Source: Roseovarius sp. (GTDB lineage: Bacteria > Pseudomonadota > Alphaproteobacteria > Rhodobacterales > Rhodobacteraceae). Taken from it: a DNA stretch of 10,377 nucleotides. Below, in pieces: positions 1-7,437 of the stretch (position 1 is the first letter of the stretch; each line of letters opens with the position of its first letter). Made by a program: the position numbers and the translations under genes. The DNA lies in NCBI GenBank assembly GCA_007125415.1, contig SLDH01000120.1:1-10377 (forward strand). Reading direction: 5' to 3'. The notes under the pieces were generated by a model. The model was not told the origin of the DNA. It searched no databases and saw only the letters and a program-made list of their open reading frames with translations.

Positions 1-2
1 AG

Positions 3-518
3 GCGGATCGCGAAGCGGTGGAACTGATCAGTGACACGCTGCGCTCGGCGTCGCTGAACTATGATGATCCGCATCAGGTCGAGGAAGTGCTGGAAAAGCG
101 GATGGAGACGAATCTGCAACATGCCCTGCATTCGAGCCACGCACTCCAGACGATGGCGGATGGTTTGCCGGCTCTCGGAATTGTGGCGGCCGTGCTGGGG
201 GTGATCAAGACGATGGCATCCATCGACCAGCCGCCTGAAATTCTGGGCAAGATGATCGGGGGCGCGCTGGTGGGCACCTTCCTCGGGGTCTTCCTGTCCT
301 ACACTCTGGTCGGCCCCTTTGCCGGCAAGGTCAAGGCGGTGGTCGAGGAGGATGCGCATTTCTACCAGCTGATCCGCGAGGTGCTCGTGGCCAACCTGCA
401 CAACCACGCTACCAATATCTGTATCGAGGTGGGGCGCCAGAACACGCCGGCACATTGCCGCCCCAGTTTCAATGAGCTTGAAGAAGCCTTGCGATCCGTC
501 CGGCAGGATGCTGCATGA
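3..518 (+). CDS. motA: Flagellar stator protein MotA, C-terminal part (5' end outside window)
   Basis: MotA forms, with MotB, the ion-conducting stator of the flagellar motor in the inner membrane; its cytoplasmic loop pushes on FliG. The reading frame is open from the window edge, so the first ~115 residues of a typical ~290-residue MotA are missing and the GTG at 18 is internal. About 172 residues remain: the end of the cytoplasmic loop, then two membrane segments around the conserved stretches ALGIVAAVLGVIKTM and IGGALVGTFLG. Two prolines at codons 168-170 (in GLPALG) and 315-317 (in LVGPFA) are 49 residues apart, the same spacing as P173 and P222 of E. coli MotA. The C-terminal tail carries the RPSFNELE motif usual in MotA. 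The stop overlaps the start of the next gene (ATGA), implying coupled translation. Identification is secure; the coupling ion cannot be told from this fragment. Confidence 0.95.
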   Translation, partial: ADREAVELISDTLRSASLNYDDPHQVEEVLEKRMETNLQHALHSSHALQTMADGLPALGIVAAVLGVIKTMASIDQPPEILGKMIGGALVGTFLGVFLSYTLVGPFAGKVKAVVEEDAHFYQLIREVLVANLHNHATNICIEVGRQNTPAHCRPSFNELEEALRSVRQDAA

Positions 519-2758
519 TCAGGCTGGGTCTTCTCATCCTGGCGGTTTTCTACCTTGCGCTTCCCGCCATGGCACAGGGTATTCAGGTACGCTCGGGCGA
601 ACATGCTGATTTCTCCCGGCTGACACTGAACCTGCCTGAGCGGATCGGCTGGTCTGTCGTGCCGTCCGAGCGGGGGGCCCATGTGCTCCTCGATAGTGAC
701 ACGCTCTCCATCGATCCGGCTATGATCTTCGACCGTATCCCGCGTGACCGTCTCACAGACGTGCAGTGGAATGTCGAGCGGCGGCGCCTCGAACTGACAT
801 TCGGGTGCGACTGCGCGGTAAACGGATTCTGGTTCGGCAGGTCGATGCTGGTTCTCGACATAAGCGCGCGCGAGCCTGTTCGTGCCGATGAACCGGATCT
901 GATGGGTCAGCGACTCGTCTCCGCCGCGCCCGAGCCGCTCCCTTCGCGGGCGACCGGCCTCCTGACACCCTTCGCGGAAATACCCTCTGCGGTCGCTCCG
1001 GAAAGGGCATTGGGTGAGAATCCAGCCTATGACAAGGCGCAACTCGAGAACACGCGGCTGCGTCTCTTGCAACAGATCGACCGTGCAACCTCTCAGGGGC
1101 TGCTCCGGCCGCAGCATAGGTTGCTTGTCCCAAGCCTTGATGCCGGTACGGATCGGCTGCAACCTGTCGCAGGGTATACGCCTGATGGTCGTGCCCTAAC
1201 GGTGCCAGAGCCGCCGGTCAATCTGCGCGTGAACAGCCGGATTGATCTTGACCAACTCGGCGCGGGCCGGATCGTATCGGCGCAGGACACGGCGCTTGGA
1301 TGCCTCTCCGATGATCTGGTCGATGTCTCGGCATGGGGAACCGATGCCGGGTTCGGCCAACAGATCGGGGAGCTGCACACCCGGTTGGTCGGAGAGTTCG
1401 ACCAGGTGAACGAGGCGGTGGCCCGGCAACTCGCAAAACTGTATCTCTTTTTCGGTTTCGGTGCGGAAGCCCGGCAGGTTCTCGAACTCCTCCCGTCGGG
1501 TGACATGTCGGTTGATTTGCTGTTCGCTCTGTCGGATATCGCGGAACATGGCGTTACGCGGCAGAATTCGCTGCTGGACGGGCAACTCGCCTGTGATGGT
1601 GTTGTCGCTTTCTGGTCAACATTGTCGTCAGAGAAACTTCCGCAGAATGCAGTGATGGATGAAGATGCCATCACGATGGGTTTCAATGCGCTGCCGGGAC
1701 ATTTGCGTCAGTATTACGGCCCCATCCTCTCGAGTCGCCTTCTCGCGGCACAGCGCCCGGAGATGGCAACCCGCATTTTGCGCATACTGGAGCGTGGCGA
1801 CGGTGAGGGATCCGCCGAGGCCGAACTTTCCAGGGCGCAAACCGAACTGGCCAGAGGAGAGACCGACCCGGCAAGAGAGCGTCTGGAAATTGTGGTGGAA
1901 CGCAATGTGAACGCTTCCGCAATCGCACTGATCGAGATGATCGAGAGCCGCATAGGGCAGGGTGAAGCAGTGCCTTATGATCAGGCACAACTTGTCGGTG
2001 CCTTTGCCTTCGAGCGGCGCAACGAGGCGATCGCACCCGAGTTGCATATCGCGCATATACGTGCCCTGGCGGCTTCAGGCGCACATGAGGAGGCGCATGA
2101 GGTATATGCCGACCGAATGCCCGACCTCGATCCGCATCGGCTGGCAGGGCTGCAAGCGGATCTCGCCGGCTATCTGGCTCGGCAGGCGGATGACGTGACC
2201 TTCCTGCGGCTGATCTTCGCCGGTGCCTTCGATCATGCAGAGCAGCCCGACCCTTCGGTTGCGATCGCCCTGGCGGAGAGAATGCTCGGCCTCGGCTTTC
2301 CGGAAGAGGCGGCAGCACTGATCAGCGCGGAGCGTGGCGGTGAAGGCGCGGCCTCTCTTGCGCGCCGATTGTTGCTGGCGGAAACAGCGCTTGTTCTTGG
2401 TCAGCCGAGGCAAGCGCTTGTCGAGCTTCTCGATCTGGAGGGTGATCGCGCAGATCTGTTGCGCGCGCGCGCGCTTGCGCTCGCTGGCGATCCTGCAGCG
2501 GCCGTGGCCCTATTCAAATCTGCCGGTGCAGAGGATGCAGCGCGTGTCGCGGCATTGCTGGACGGTCGCTGGAGCGAAAGCATGGGAACGGAGCCTTGGC
2601 AAGTCGAACCGGACCCGGAGATGGTGATCTCTGAGGTGCCCGGAAGGGCCGATGATATCGTTGCGCCGCCCCTTGCCACCACGCGCGCCCTGCTGGAGGC
2701 AAGCAGTGGCGCCCGCGACGCGCTATCGGAGTTGCTTGCGAGCTATCCAGAGCCTTAG
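515..2758 (+). CDS. Large exported AMIN-like/TPR protein beside motA; candidate MotK-like stator factor
   Basis: A 747-residue protein with no firm family name. Seen: a signal peptide (residues 1-20, hydrophobic core then ALPAMA before Q21), so it should act in the periplasm; residues ~21-118 look like an AMIN-type beta sandwich (VRSGEHADFSRLTLNLP near the start, MLVLDI at the end); ~120-250 is proline-rich and of low order; from ~285 to ~685 there are repeated helix pairs of TPR type, for example around 302-326, 435-462, 510-533, 582-605, 617-640 and 647-670; the last ~60 residues look disordered. It has only four cysteines: 98 and 100 (FGCDC), 263 and 360. The start is set by the ATGA overlap with motA and by the signal peptide. 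Known: the Fla2 motor of Cereibacter sphaeroides needs a periplasmic protein, MotK, that interacts with MotE and MotB2; rhizobial MotC is a comparable periplasmic factor. Position and architecture make a MotK-like role plausible, but this is inference. Confidence 0.8.
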   Translation: MIRLGLLILAVFYLALPAMAQGIQVRSGEHADFSRLTLNLPERIGWSVVPSERGAHVLLDSDTLSIDPAMIFDRIPRDRLTDVQWNVERRRLELTFGCDCAVNGFWFGRSMLVLDISAREPVRADEPDLMGQRLVSAAPEPLPSRATGLLTPFAEIPSAVAPERALGENPAYDKAQLENTRLRLLQQIDRATSQGLLRPQHRLLVPSLDAGTDRLQPVAGYTPDGRALTVPEPPVNLRVNSRIDLDQLGAGRIVSAQDTALGCLSDDLVDVSAWGTDAGFGQQIGELHTRLVGEFDQVNEAVARQLAKLYLFFGFGAEARQVLELLPSGDMSVDLLFALSDIAEHGVTRQNSLLDGQLACDGVVAFWSTLSSEKLPQNAVMDEDAITMGFNALPGHLRQYYGPILSSRLLAAQRPEMATRILRILERGDGEGSAEAELSRAQTELARGETDPARERLEIVVERNVNASAIALIEMIESRIGQGEAVPYDQAQLVGAFAFERRNEAIAPELHIAHIRALAASGAHEEAHEVYADRMPDLDPHRLAGLQADLAGYLARQADDVTFLRLIFAGAFDHAEQPDPSVAIALAERMLGLGFPEEAAALISAERGGEGAASLARRLLLAETALVLGQPRQALVELLDLEGDRADLLRARALALAGDPAAAVALFKSAGAEDAARVAALLDGRWSESMGTEPWQVEPDPEMVISEVPGRADDIVAPPLATTRALLEASSGARDALSELLASYPEP

Positions 2759-3066
2759 GTTTCGCCACTTCCGCGCCAAAGAAGATCCGCGCTTACCAAA
2801 TGTAAAGGTTGGAAAACTAGCATCCTGCCTATTCGCCAGAAGGCAATCCTGAATGAAGAGGCCCGTGCGCGCGCCATGAAATACACTATCAACTCCGCGC
2901 ATGCATGCATCTGTCCTGACCAGATGAGCAGGCATGGGCATCACCCCCTGTATTCACGTTTGCAGGCGATCTGCCGTTGCCGGGGATTGAAAAATGCCCG
3001 GAAAGGTAAGGAGTGGCATCGCCGGGCGCATGGCTGCAAATGCCCGTATGGATCCGAGACCCAGAC
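2759..3066. promoter_or_regulatory. Intergenic region before flhA; probable leader or promoter region
   Basis: The only non-coding stretch of about 300 bases in the window. It contains an AT-rich patch at about 2793-2820 in otherwise GC-rich DNA, with a short inverted repeat TTAC-N5-GTAA (2793-2805). Further on are the self-complementary ATGCATGCAT (2901-2910), the inverted repeat CATCTG-N7-CAGATG (2908-2926) and a weak 5-bp stem CCGGG/CCCGG (2980-3001) next to the purine-rich GGAAAGG (3000-3006). I see no stem followed by a T-run, so no intrinsic terminator. I see no convincing sigma-54 -24/-12 pair and no good CtrA-type TTAA-N7-TTAA site. Small open frames inside it look non-coding. A separate promoter for flhA-fliR-flhB is a reasonable guess from the spacing, given that the genes on either side are tightly packed. 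Confidence 0.4.
2908..2926. repeat. Inverted repeat CATCTG-N7-CAGATG upstream of flhA
   Basis: The two 6-base arms (2908-2913 and 2921-2926) are perfectly complementary with a 7-base spacer. It directly follows and shares three bases with the palindrome ATGCATGCAT (2901-2910). It could be an operator or an RNA hairpin in the flhA leader. It is not followed by a T-run, so it is not a typical terminator. A repeat of this size is expected by chance about once in a few hundred bases, so its meaning is uncertain. Confidence 0.35.
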
Positions 3067-5154
3067 ATGGCACGGCTGACCCTTTCCGCTCTCTTCCAGC
3101 CCACAGTGCTGCTTGCGCTCGCTCTGATGGCCATCATCGCGATGATGATCCTGCCAGTCCCTGCCTGGGTGCTCGATGTGGGGCTCGCCGCATCCTTCGC
3201 GCTGGCTATCCTGATTTTCACGGTCACGCTCTTCATCGAACGCCCGCTGGACTTTTCCGCCTTTCCGACAATCCTTCTGGCCTCGCTCATGCTGCGGCTA
3301 TCGCTCAATATCTCCTCCACCAAGCTGATCATCGGCGAGGGGCATACGGGCACAGATGCGGCGGGCGAGGTGATCGAGGGTTTCGCGAATTTCATCATGG
3401 GCGGCAGTGTCTTTCTCGGGCTGGTCGTCTTCGGGGTTCTGCTGATCGTGAATTTCATGGTCATCACCAAGGGAGCCGCGCGCATGGCCGAGGTCAGCGC
3501 ACGTTTCGCGCTGGACGGAATGCCCGGAAAACAGCTCGCGATTGACAGTGACATGTCCGCAGGGGCCATCGATCACACTGAAGCCAAGGAGCGGCGGGAG
3601 CGTGAACAGCAGGAAACCACGTTTTTCGGTTCGCTCGACGGCGCATCGAAATTCGTCAAGGGCGATGCGATCGCCGGCTTGCTGATCACCTTGCTCAATC
3701 TGATCATGGGGCTGATCATGGGCGTTGTCGTGCACGATATGGCGCTTGGTCGCGCGTTCGAAACCTATACCATCCTCACCGTCGGTGACGGGTTGGTGAC
3801 GCAGATCCCCGCTGTCATCATTTCGATCGCCTCCGCGCTTTTGCTGGCCCGTGGTGGCACGCAAGGCGCGACCGATCTGGCCTTGGCCACGCAGCTTGGG
3901 CGGCACCCGTCGGCCCTGATCACCGTTGCTGTACTCATGGCGCTTTTTGCGCTGGTGCCGGGCTTGCCCTTTCTACCGTTCCTCGCCGGAGCACTTGCGC
4001 TTGGTGCCATGGCGACATGGATGATCCTCAAGCGCGATAACGAGCCAGCGACCGATCCAGCGCAGGAGGGCGTGGTTGCGCCGGCGGAGAAATCTCTCGG
4101 GGATATTCTCGAGCTTGATGACATCCATGTGGAATTTTCGGCAGATCTGGTCAATCTCATGCTGGATCCGGGGACGGGTCTTGAGGCACGCATCGCGAAC
4201 ATGCGCCGCCATATCGCCACGAACTTCGGTATGATCCTGCCCGAAATCCGCCTGACCGATGATCCCAGCCGCCTGCCGGGCAGCTACGCGATACGCATCC
4301 AGGGCGTGGAGACAGCCCGTGCCACCCTGCGTACCGGTCACGTGCTTGCGCTCGATCCGGCAAGCCACCCCGGCCTTCCACCCGGCGAGGATGTGGCGGA
4401 ACCGGTCTACGGGGCGCCGGCGCGTTGGATCGTCGAGACGGCGATGGATGACGCGGCTCTCCAAGGGACGACGCTGGTTGCGCCGGCCGAGGTGATGGCA
4501 ACCCATCTGCTCGAGATCATCCGCAAGAACCTGAGCCGTCTCCTGACGATGAAATCCATGCGGCGGCTGCTTGACGAAATGGTCAATCTTTCCGACCCGG
4601 CCCGTGCGGAGGCAAACCGGAAGCTTCTGGAGGAGATCATCCCCGATCGTGTCCCCCCCGATCTTCTGCATTCCGTGCTGCGCCTGCTTCTCGCGGAGCA
4701 AGTCTCCATACGCAATCTGCCGCTCATTCTCGAGGCGACAGCGGAGGCACGCCAGATCCACAACGCGCAGCCAGAGGCGATCTGCGAGCATGTACGCCAG
4801 CGCCTCGGCTTTCAGCTTGTGGCAGGCCTGCGGCGGGAAGATGGGCGTCTGCCATTGATCCAGCTCGCCCCGGAATGGGAGGAGACATTCTCCACCTATC
4901 AGATCGAAGGGGAGGCGAGACGGCTCGATGTCGCCTTGCCGCCCGAGCTCTTCAATGCGCTCACCGAGGCGGTGAGCGAGGAAATCAGCAAGGCGGGCGA
5001 GCAAGGTCTCTTTCCGGCGGTCGTGACCTCGACCCTGAGGCGACGTTTTCTGCACACCGTGCTTTCCGCGCGCAACATCAGCAATCCGGTGCTTTCATTC
5101 GAGGAAATCGGGCTGGAGGCCAAGCCTTCGCTTGTCGGAGTTGTCGCCACATGA
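3067..5154 (+). CDS. flhA: Flagellar type III export gate protein FlhA
   Basis: FlhA is the large inner-membrane component of the flagellar protein export gate; its ring-forming cytoplasmic domain receives chaperone-substrate complexes and its membrane part couples export to the proton motive force. From the chosen ATG the product has 695 residues, normal for the family. Membrane segments are visible at roughly 13-31, 35-57, 66-80, 109-133, 202-224, 243-263, 282-301 and 302-321. The FHIPEP-family signature region lies at ~60-90 with LMLRLSLN at 74-81. Residues ~340-695 are the soluble domain. An in-frame GTG at 3013 (713 residues, with GGAAAGG six bases upstream) and an ATG at 3040 are alternative starts. 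I prefer 3067 because the protein then begins MARLTLSALFQP, like other Rhodobacterales FlhA, although its ribosome site is weak. The stop overlaps the fliR start (ATGA). A run of seven C lies at 4653-4659. Confidence 0.97.
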   Translation: MARLTLSALFQPTVLLALALMAIIAMMILPVPAWVLDVGLAASFALAILIFTVTLFIERPLDFSAFPTILLASLMLRLSLNISSTKLIIGEGHTGTDAAGEVIEGFANFIMGGSVFLGLVVFGVLLIVNFMVITKGAARMAEVSARFALDGMPGKQLAIDSDMSAGAIDHTEAKERREREQQETTFFGSLDGASKFVKGDAIAGLLITLLNLIMGLIMGVVVHDMALGRAFETYTILTVGDGLVTQIPAVIISIASALLLARGGTQGATDLALATQLGRHPSALITVAVLMALFALVPGLPFLPFLAGALALGAMATWMILKRDNEPATDPAQEGVVAPAEKSLGDILELDDIHVEFSADLVNLMLDPGTGLEARIANMRRHIATNFGMILPEIRLTDDPSRLPGSYAIRIQGVETARATLRTGHVLALDPASHPGLPPGEDVAEPVYGAPARWIVETAMDDAALQGTTLVAPAEVMATHLLEIIRKNLSRLLTMKSMRRLLDEMVNLSDPARAEANRKLLEEIIPDRVPPDLLHSVLRLLLAEQVSIRNLPLILEATAEARQIHNAQPEAICEHVRQRLGFQLVAGLRREDGRLPLIQLAPEWEETFSTYQIEGEARRLDVALPPELFNALTEAVSEEISKAGEQGLFPAVVTSTLRRRFLHTVLSARNISNPVLSFEEIGLEAKPSLVGVVAT

Positions 5155-5921
5155 CCGTTGCGGCCGAATTGCTGCGTCTGACGGAAGATGTACTCTGGCT
5201 GCATTTCATCGTCTTTCTGCGCGTCGGCCCTGTCATGTCGCTCATGCCGGGATTCGGCGAACGGTCGGTGCCGGTGCGGTTCAAACTCATCATTGCCGTC
5301 GCACTGGTCGTGATCATCGCCCCGGCGGCAACGGATGATCTGCGCCACGTCGTCGCAAACCCGCCTCCATTCGGCTGGCTTGTCCTGAGCGAGACGCTGG
5401 TGGGGCTGGTGATCGGCATCGGCATCCGGTTGTTTTTGCTCGCATTACAGACCGCGGGCGCCATGGCAGCACAATCCACTTCCCTTGCACAGATCCTTGG
5501 CAATAGCGGGATCACGCCGCTGCCTGCTCTGGGGCAGCTTCTGGTCGTCGGTGCCCTCGCACTCGCGATGATGCTGGGGCTGCATGTTCGTGTGGCTGAA
5601 ATGCTGTTGCTGACTTACGGGTTGTTTCCGCCCGCCGAGCGGATCGATGCGAGTGCCGTCTCGCTCTGGGGGGTGCGGCAGGTTGCCGGCGCCTTTGCTC
5701 TTGCCTTCACGCTTGCTGCCCCCTTCGTAATCGTTTCGGTGCTCTACAATCTCACCCTCGGGGTGATCAACCGGGCGATGCCGCAGATGATGGTCGTCTT
5801 CGTCGGCGCACCGGTGATCACCTTCGGTGGCCTGTTCCTGCTTTTCCTGCTTGCGCCCACGATGCTCACGATCTGGGCGGAGGCGCTCAATGCGTTCATC
5901 GCCAACCCGTTCGGGGGCTGA
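5151..5921 (+). CDS. fliR: Flagellar export gate protein FliR
   Basis: FliR assembles with FliP and FliQ into the helical core channel of the flagellar type III export gate. The product has 256 residues, the usual size, and is almost entirely hydrophobic with about six membrane segments. Family features seen: LRVGPVMSLMPGFGERSVP near the N-terminus, the AQSTSLAQILG stretch in the middle, and GVINRAMPQMMVVFVGAP near the C-terminus. The frame is open upstream to 4875, but that part is a shadow of flhA; the ATG overlapping the flhA stop (ATGA) gives the family's N-terminus. It is followed after 2 bp by flhB. fliP and fliQ are not adjacent here, unlike in the fliPQR-flhBA order of many bacteria. 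Confidence 0.97.
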   Translation: MTVAAELLRLTEDVLWLHFIVFLRVGPVMSLMPGFGERSVPVRFKLIIAVALVVIIAPAATDDLRHVVANPPPFGWLVLSETLVGLVIGIGIRLFLLALQTAGAMAAQSTSLAQILGNSGITPLPALGQLLVVGALALAMMLGLHVRVAEMLLLTYGLFPPAERIDASAVSLWGVRQVAGAFALAFTLAAPFVIVSVLYNLTLGVINRAMPQMMVVFVGAPVITFGGLFLLFLLAPTMLTIWAEALNAFIANPFGG

Positions 5922-5923
5922 GA

Positions 5924-7012
5924 ATGGCCCAGCAGCAGGATGACGACGCCGAAAAATCCCATGAGGCGACGCCACAGAAGATCCTCGAAGCCCGCAAGAA
6001 GGGGGAGCTCATCCGATCTGCCGATCTTGTGGCGGCAGCGGGATATGGCGGGATTCTGATCGCTGGCCTCGCCATCGGCGGCAGGTCGATCGAGATGACA
6101 AGCTCGGCCATGATGGGGTTTCTGGAACAGTCCGATCGCCTTGCAGTGATCGTTTTCGAGGGCAGCGGCAGTGCCGCACTGTCTGGCGTGATGAGATCGA
6201 TCGCTCTGGCCCTGATCGGCTGGCACCTGATCCCGGCCGCGCTCGCGCTTGCTTGCATCCTGGCGCAGCGCAGTCTGGTCTTTGCGGGCGACAAATTGCA
6301 GCCCAAACTGTCGCGGATCAATCCGATCCAGAACGCGAAGAACAAATACGGGCCCAGCGGGCTTTTCGAGTTCTTCAAGAGTTTCCTGAAGATGGTCGTC
6401 TTCTCCATCTGCCTCGGAATCTACCTCAATCACCGGATCGATGACATGGCCGCGACACTCTTCGGGGAGCCACGGCTCGTCGGGGCGCTCATGGTGCGGA
6501 TGCTGATCGAATTCATGTTCGTTGTTCTGCTCGTGTCATTGGTGATCGGCGCCATGGATTACCTCTGGCAGCGTTATGACTTCCTACGCCGCAACCGGAT
6601 GTCGCATCGCGAGGTGAAAGAGGAGCACAAGCGCGCCGAGGGCGATCCGCATCTCAAGCAGGAGCGTCGTCAACGTGGCCAGCGGATTGCGGCGAACCAG
6701 ATGATTTCCGATGTTTCGACAGCCGATGTCGTCATCGTCAACCCGACCCACTATGCTGTTGCACTCAAATGGAGCCGGCTACCGGGTTCCGCGCCCGTCT
6801 GCGTGGCCAAGGGTGTCGATCACATGGCGCGTGCTATCAGGGAAACCGCCATGGAACACGGTGTTCCGGTGCGGCTTGATCCACCGACCGCGCGGGCGCT
6901 GCACGCGACGACGGAGATTGGTCAGGAGATCGACCCGGATCATTACCGGGCAGTCGCGGCGGCGATCCGGTTTGCCGAAACCATGCGGCACCGCGCGAGG
7001 ACATTCGGATGA
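5924..7012 (+). CDS. flhB: Flagellar export switch protein FlhB
   Basis: FlhB sits on the export gate and switches substrate specificity from rod/hook to filament proteins after self-cleavage. The product has 362 residues, usual for the family. Seen: the hydrophilic N-terminus with the KSHEATPQKILEARKKG motif (11-27); four hydrophobic segments at about 34-54, 92-114, 147-167 and 190-212; a charged linker with the HREVKEEHK stretch (228-236); and the autocleavage motif N273-P274-T275-H276 (codons 6740-6751), with cleavage expected between N and P. The C-terminal part (PVCVAKGVDHMARAIRE) is the standard cytoplasmic domain. The start lies 2 bp after the fliR stop, preceded by a G-rich stretch. 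The stop overlaps the next start (ATGA). All key residues are present. Confidence 0.97.
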   Translation: MAQQQDDDAEKSHEATPQKILEARKKGELIRSADLVAAAGYGGILIAGLAIGGRSIEMTSSAMMGFLEQSDRLAVIVFEGSGSAALSGVMRSIALALIGWHLIPAALALACILAQRSLVFAGDKLQPKLSRINPIQNAKNKYGPSGLFEFFKSFLKMVVFSICLGIYLNHRIDDMAATLFGEPRLVGALMVRMLIEFMFVVLLVSLVIGAMDYLWQRYDFLRRNRMSHREVKEEHKRAEGDPHLKQERRQRGQRIAANQMISDVSTADVVIVNPTHYAVALKWSRLPGSAPVCVAKGVDHMARAIRETAMEHGVPVRLDPPTARALHATTEIGQEIDPDHYRAVAAAIRFAETMRHRARTFG

Positions 7013-7437
7013 AGTCTCGCCCCCTGCACAACCTGCATGATCTGACGGACATGCTCCATCGTGCCGAACAGGCGCGCATGCGGGAGGTGAACGACAGGGA
7101 AACTAAGCTCCGCCAGGCGATCACCGCCTTGGAGGCGCATCAGAAGACCCTGCCGTCGGAGCCTGCCGAGACGCTCGGGGCGATGCGGCGGATCGGTGGA
7201 GACATTCTTTGGCAGGGCTGGGTTAATCGCAATCGGATCGAACTGAACCGGCAACTGGCGCTGTGTCTGGCGCAGAAATCACGAATGATGGCGCGCCTGC
7301 GCGACGCCCATGGCAGACAAATGGCCGCCAGCAGCCTTCTCGAGCAGGAGCGTGCCGCGCGCAAGGCCACGGCCAGCCATCGGCAGCTTGCGCAACTGGA
7401 TGCGTTGATTGCAGGACGTCTGAACGGGGGCGCGTGA
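7009..7437 (+). CDS. Small coiled-coil protein, FliJ-like (export stalk/chaperone candidate)
   Basis: A 142-residue soluble, charged protein without signal peptide or membrane segment. Two long helices are predicted by eye: about residues 6-46 (heptad-like, with LEAHQK at the end) and about 74-138 (rich in R, Q, A, L), separated by a short section holding GGDILWQGWV (63-72). Size (FliJ is ~147 residues), all-helical antiparallel layout and position directly after flhB with an ATGA overlap fit FliJ, the stalk that links the FliI ATPase ring to FlhA. FliJ is poorly conserved in sequence, and its gene usually sits beside fliI rather than after flhB, so the assignment is an inference; a Rhodobacterales-specific export accessory protein is the alternative. 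It is the last gene of the rightward unit, and its TGA abuts the stop of the opposing FliL-family gene. Confidence 0.8.
   Translation: MKSRPLHNLHDLTDMLHRAEQARMREVNDRETKLRQAITALEAHQKTLPSEPAETLGAMRRIGGDILWQGWVNRNRIELNRQLALCLAQKSRMMARLRDAHGRQMAASSLLEQERAARKATASHRQLAQLDALIAGRLNGGA

Noticed and set aside
362..1162. Open frame of 266 codons on the minus strand across the motA/747-residue gene junction
   Set aside because: Overlaps two coding regions with clear protein features; the product has no membrane, signal or domain pattern.
2793..2805. TTAC-N5-GTAA as a CtrA site
   Set aside because: CtrA sites follow TTAA-N7-TTAA; spacing and half-sites here do not fit. Kept only as a weak dyad in the intergenic description.
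2906..2930. Possible terminator hairpin after the 747-residue gene
   Set aside because: The stem is about 150 bp past the stop and is followed by a G-rich rather than T-rich stretch.
2723..2944. Open frame of 73 codons on the minus strand in the same gap
   Set aside because: No ribosome site seen, no recognisable protein features, and it overlaps the end of the 747-residue gene.
2876..3079. Small open frame of 67 codons in the gap before flhA, a possible leader peptide
   Set aside because: No properly spaced ribosome site, a mixed Cys/His/Arg-rich translation without features, and it runs into flhA out of frame.
3973..5055. Long open frame of 360 codons on the minus strand opposite flhA
   Set aside because: It lies fully inside the well-supported flhA; the translation is rich in R, H, Q and G with no recognisable domain, typical of an antisense shadow in GC-rich coding DNA.
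4875..5150. Upstream extension of the fliR frame adding 92 residues
   Set aside because: The extension overlaps the conserved end of flhA and does not resemble FliR; the ATG at 5151 gives the normal FliR length and an ATGA overlap.
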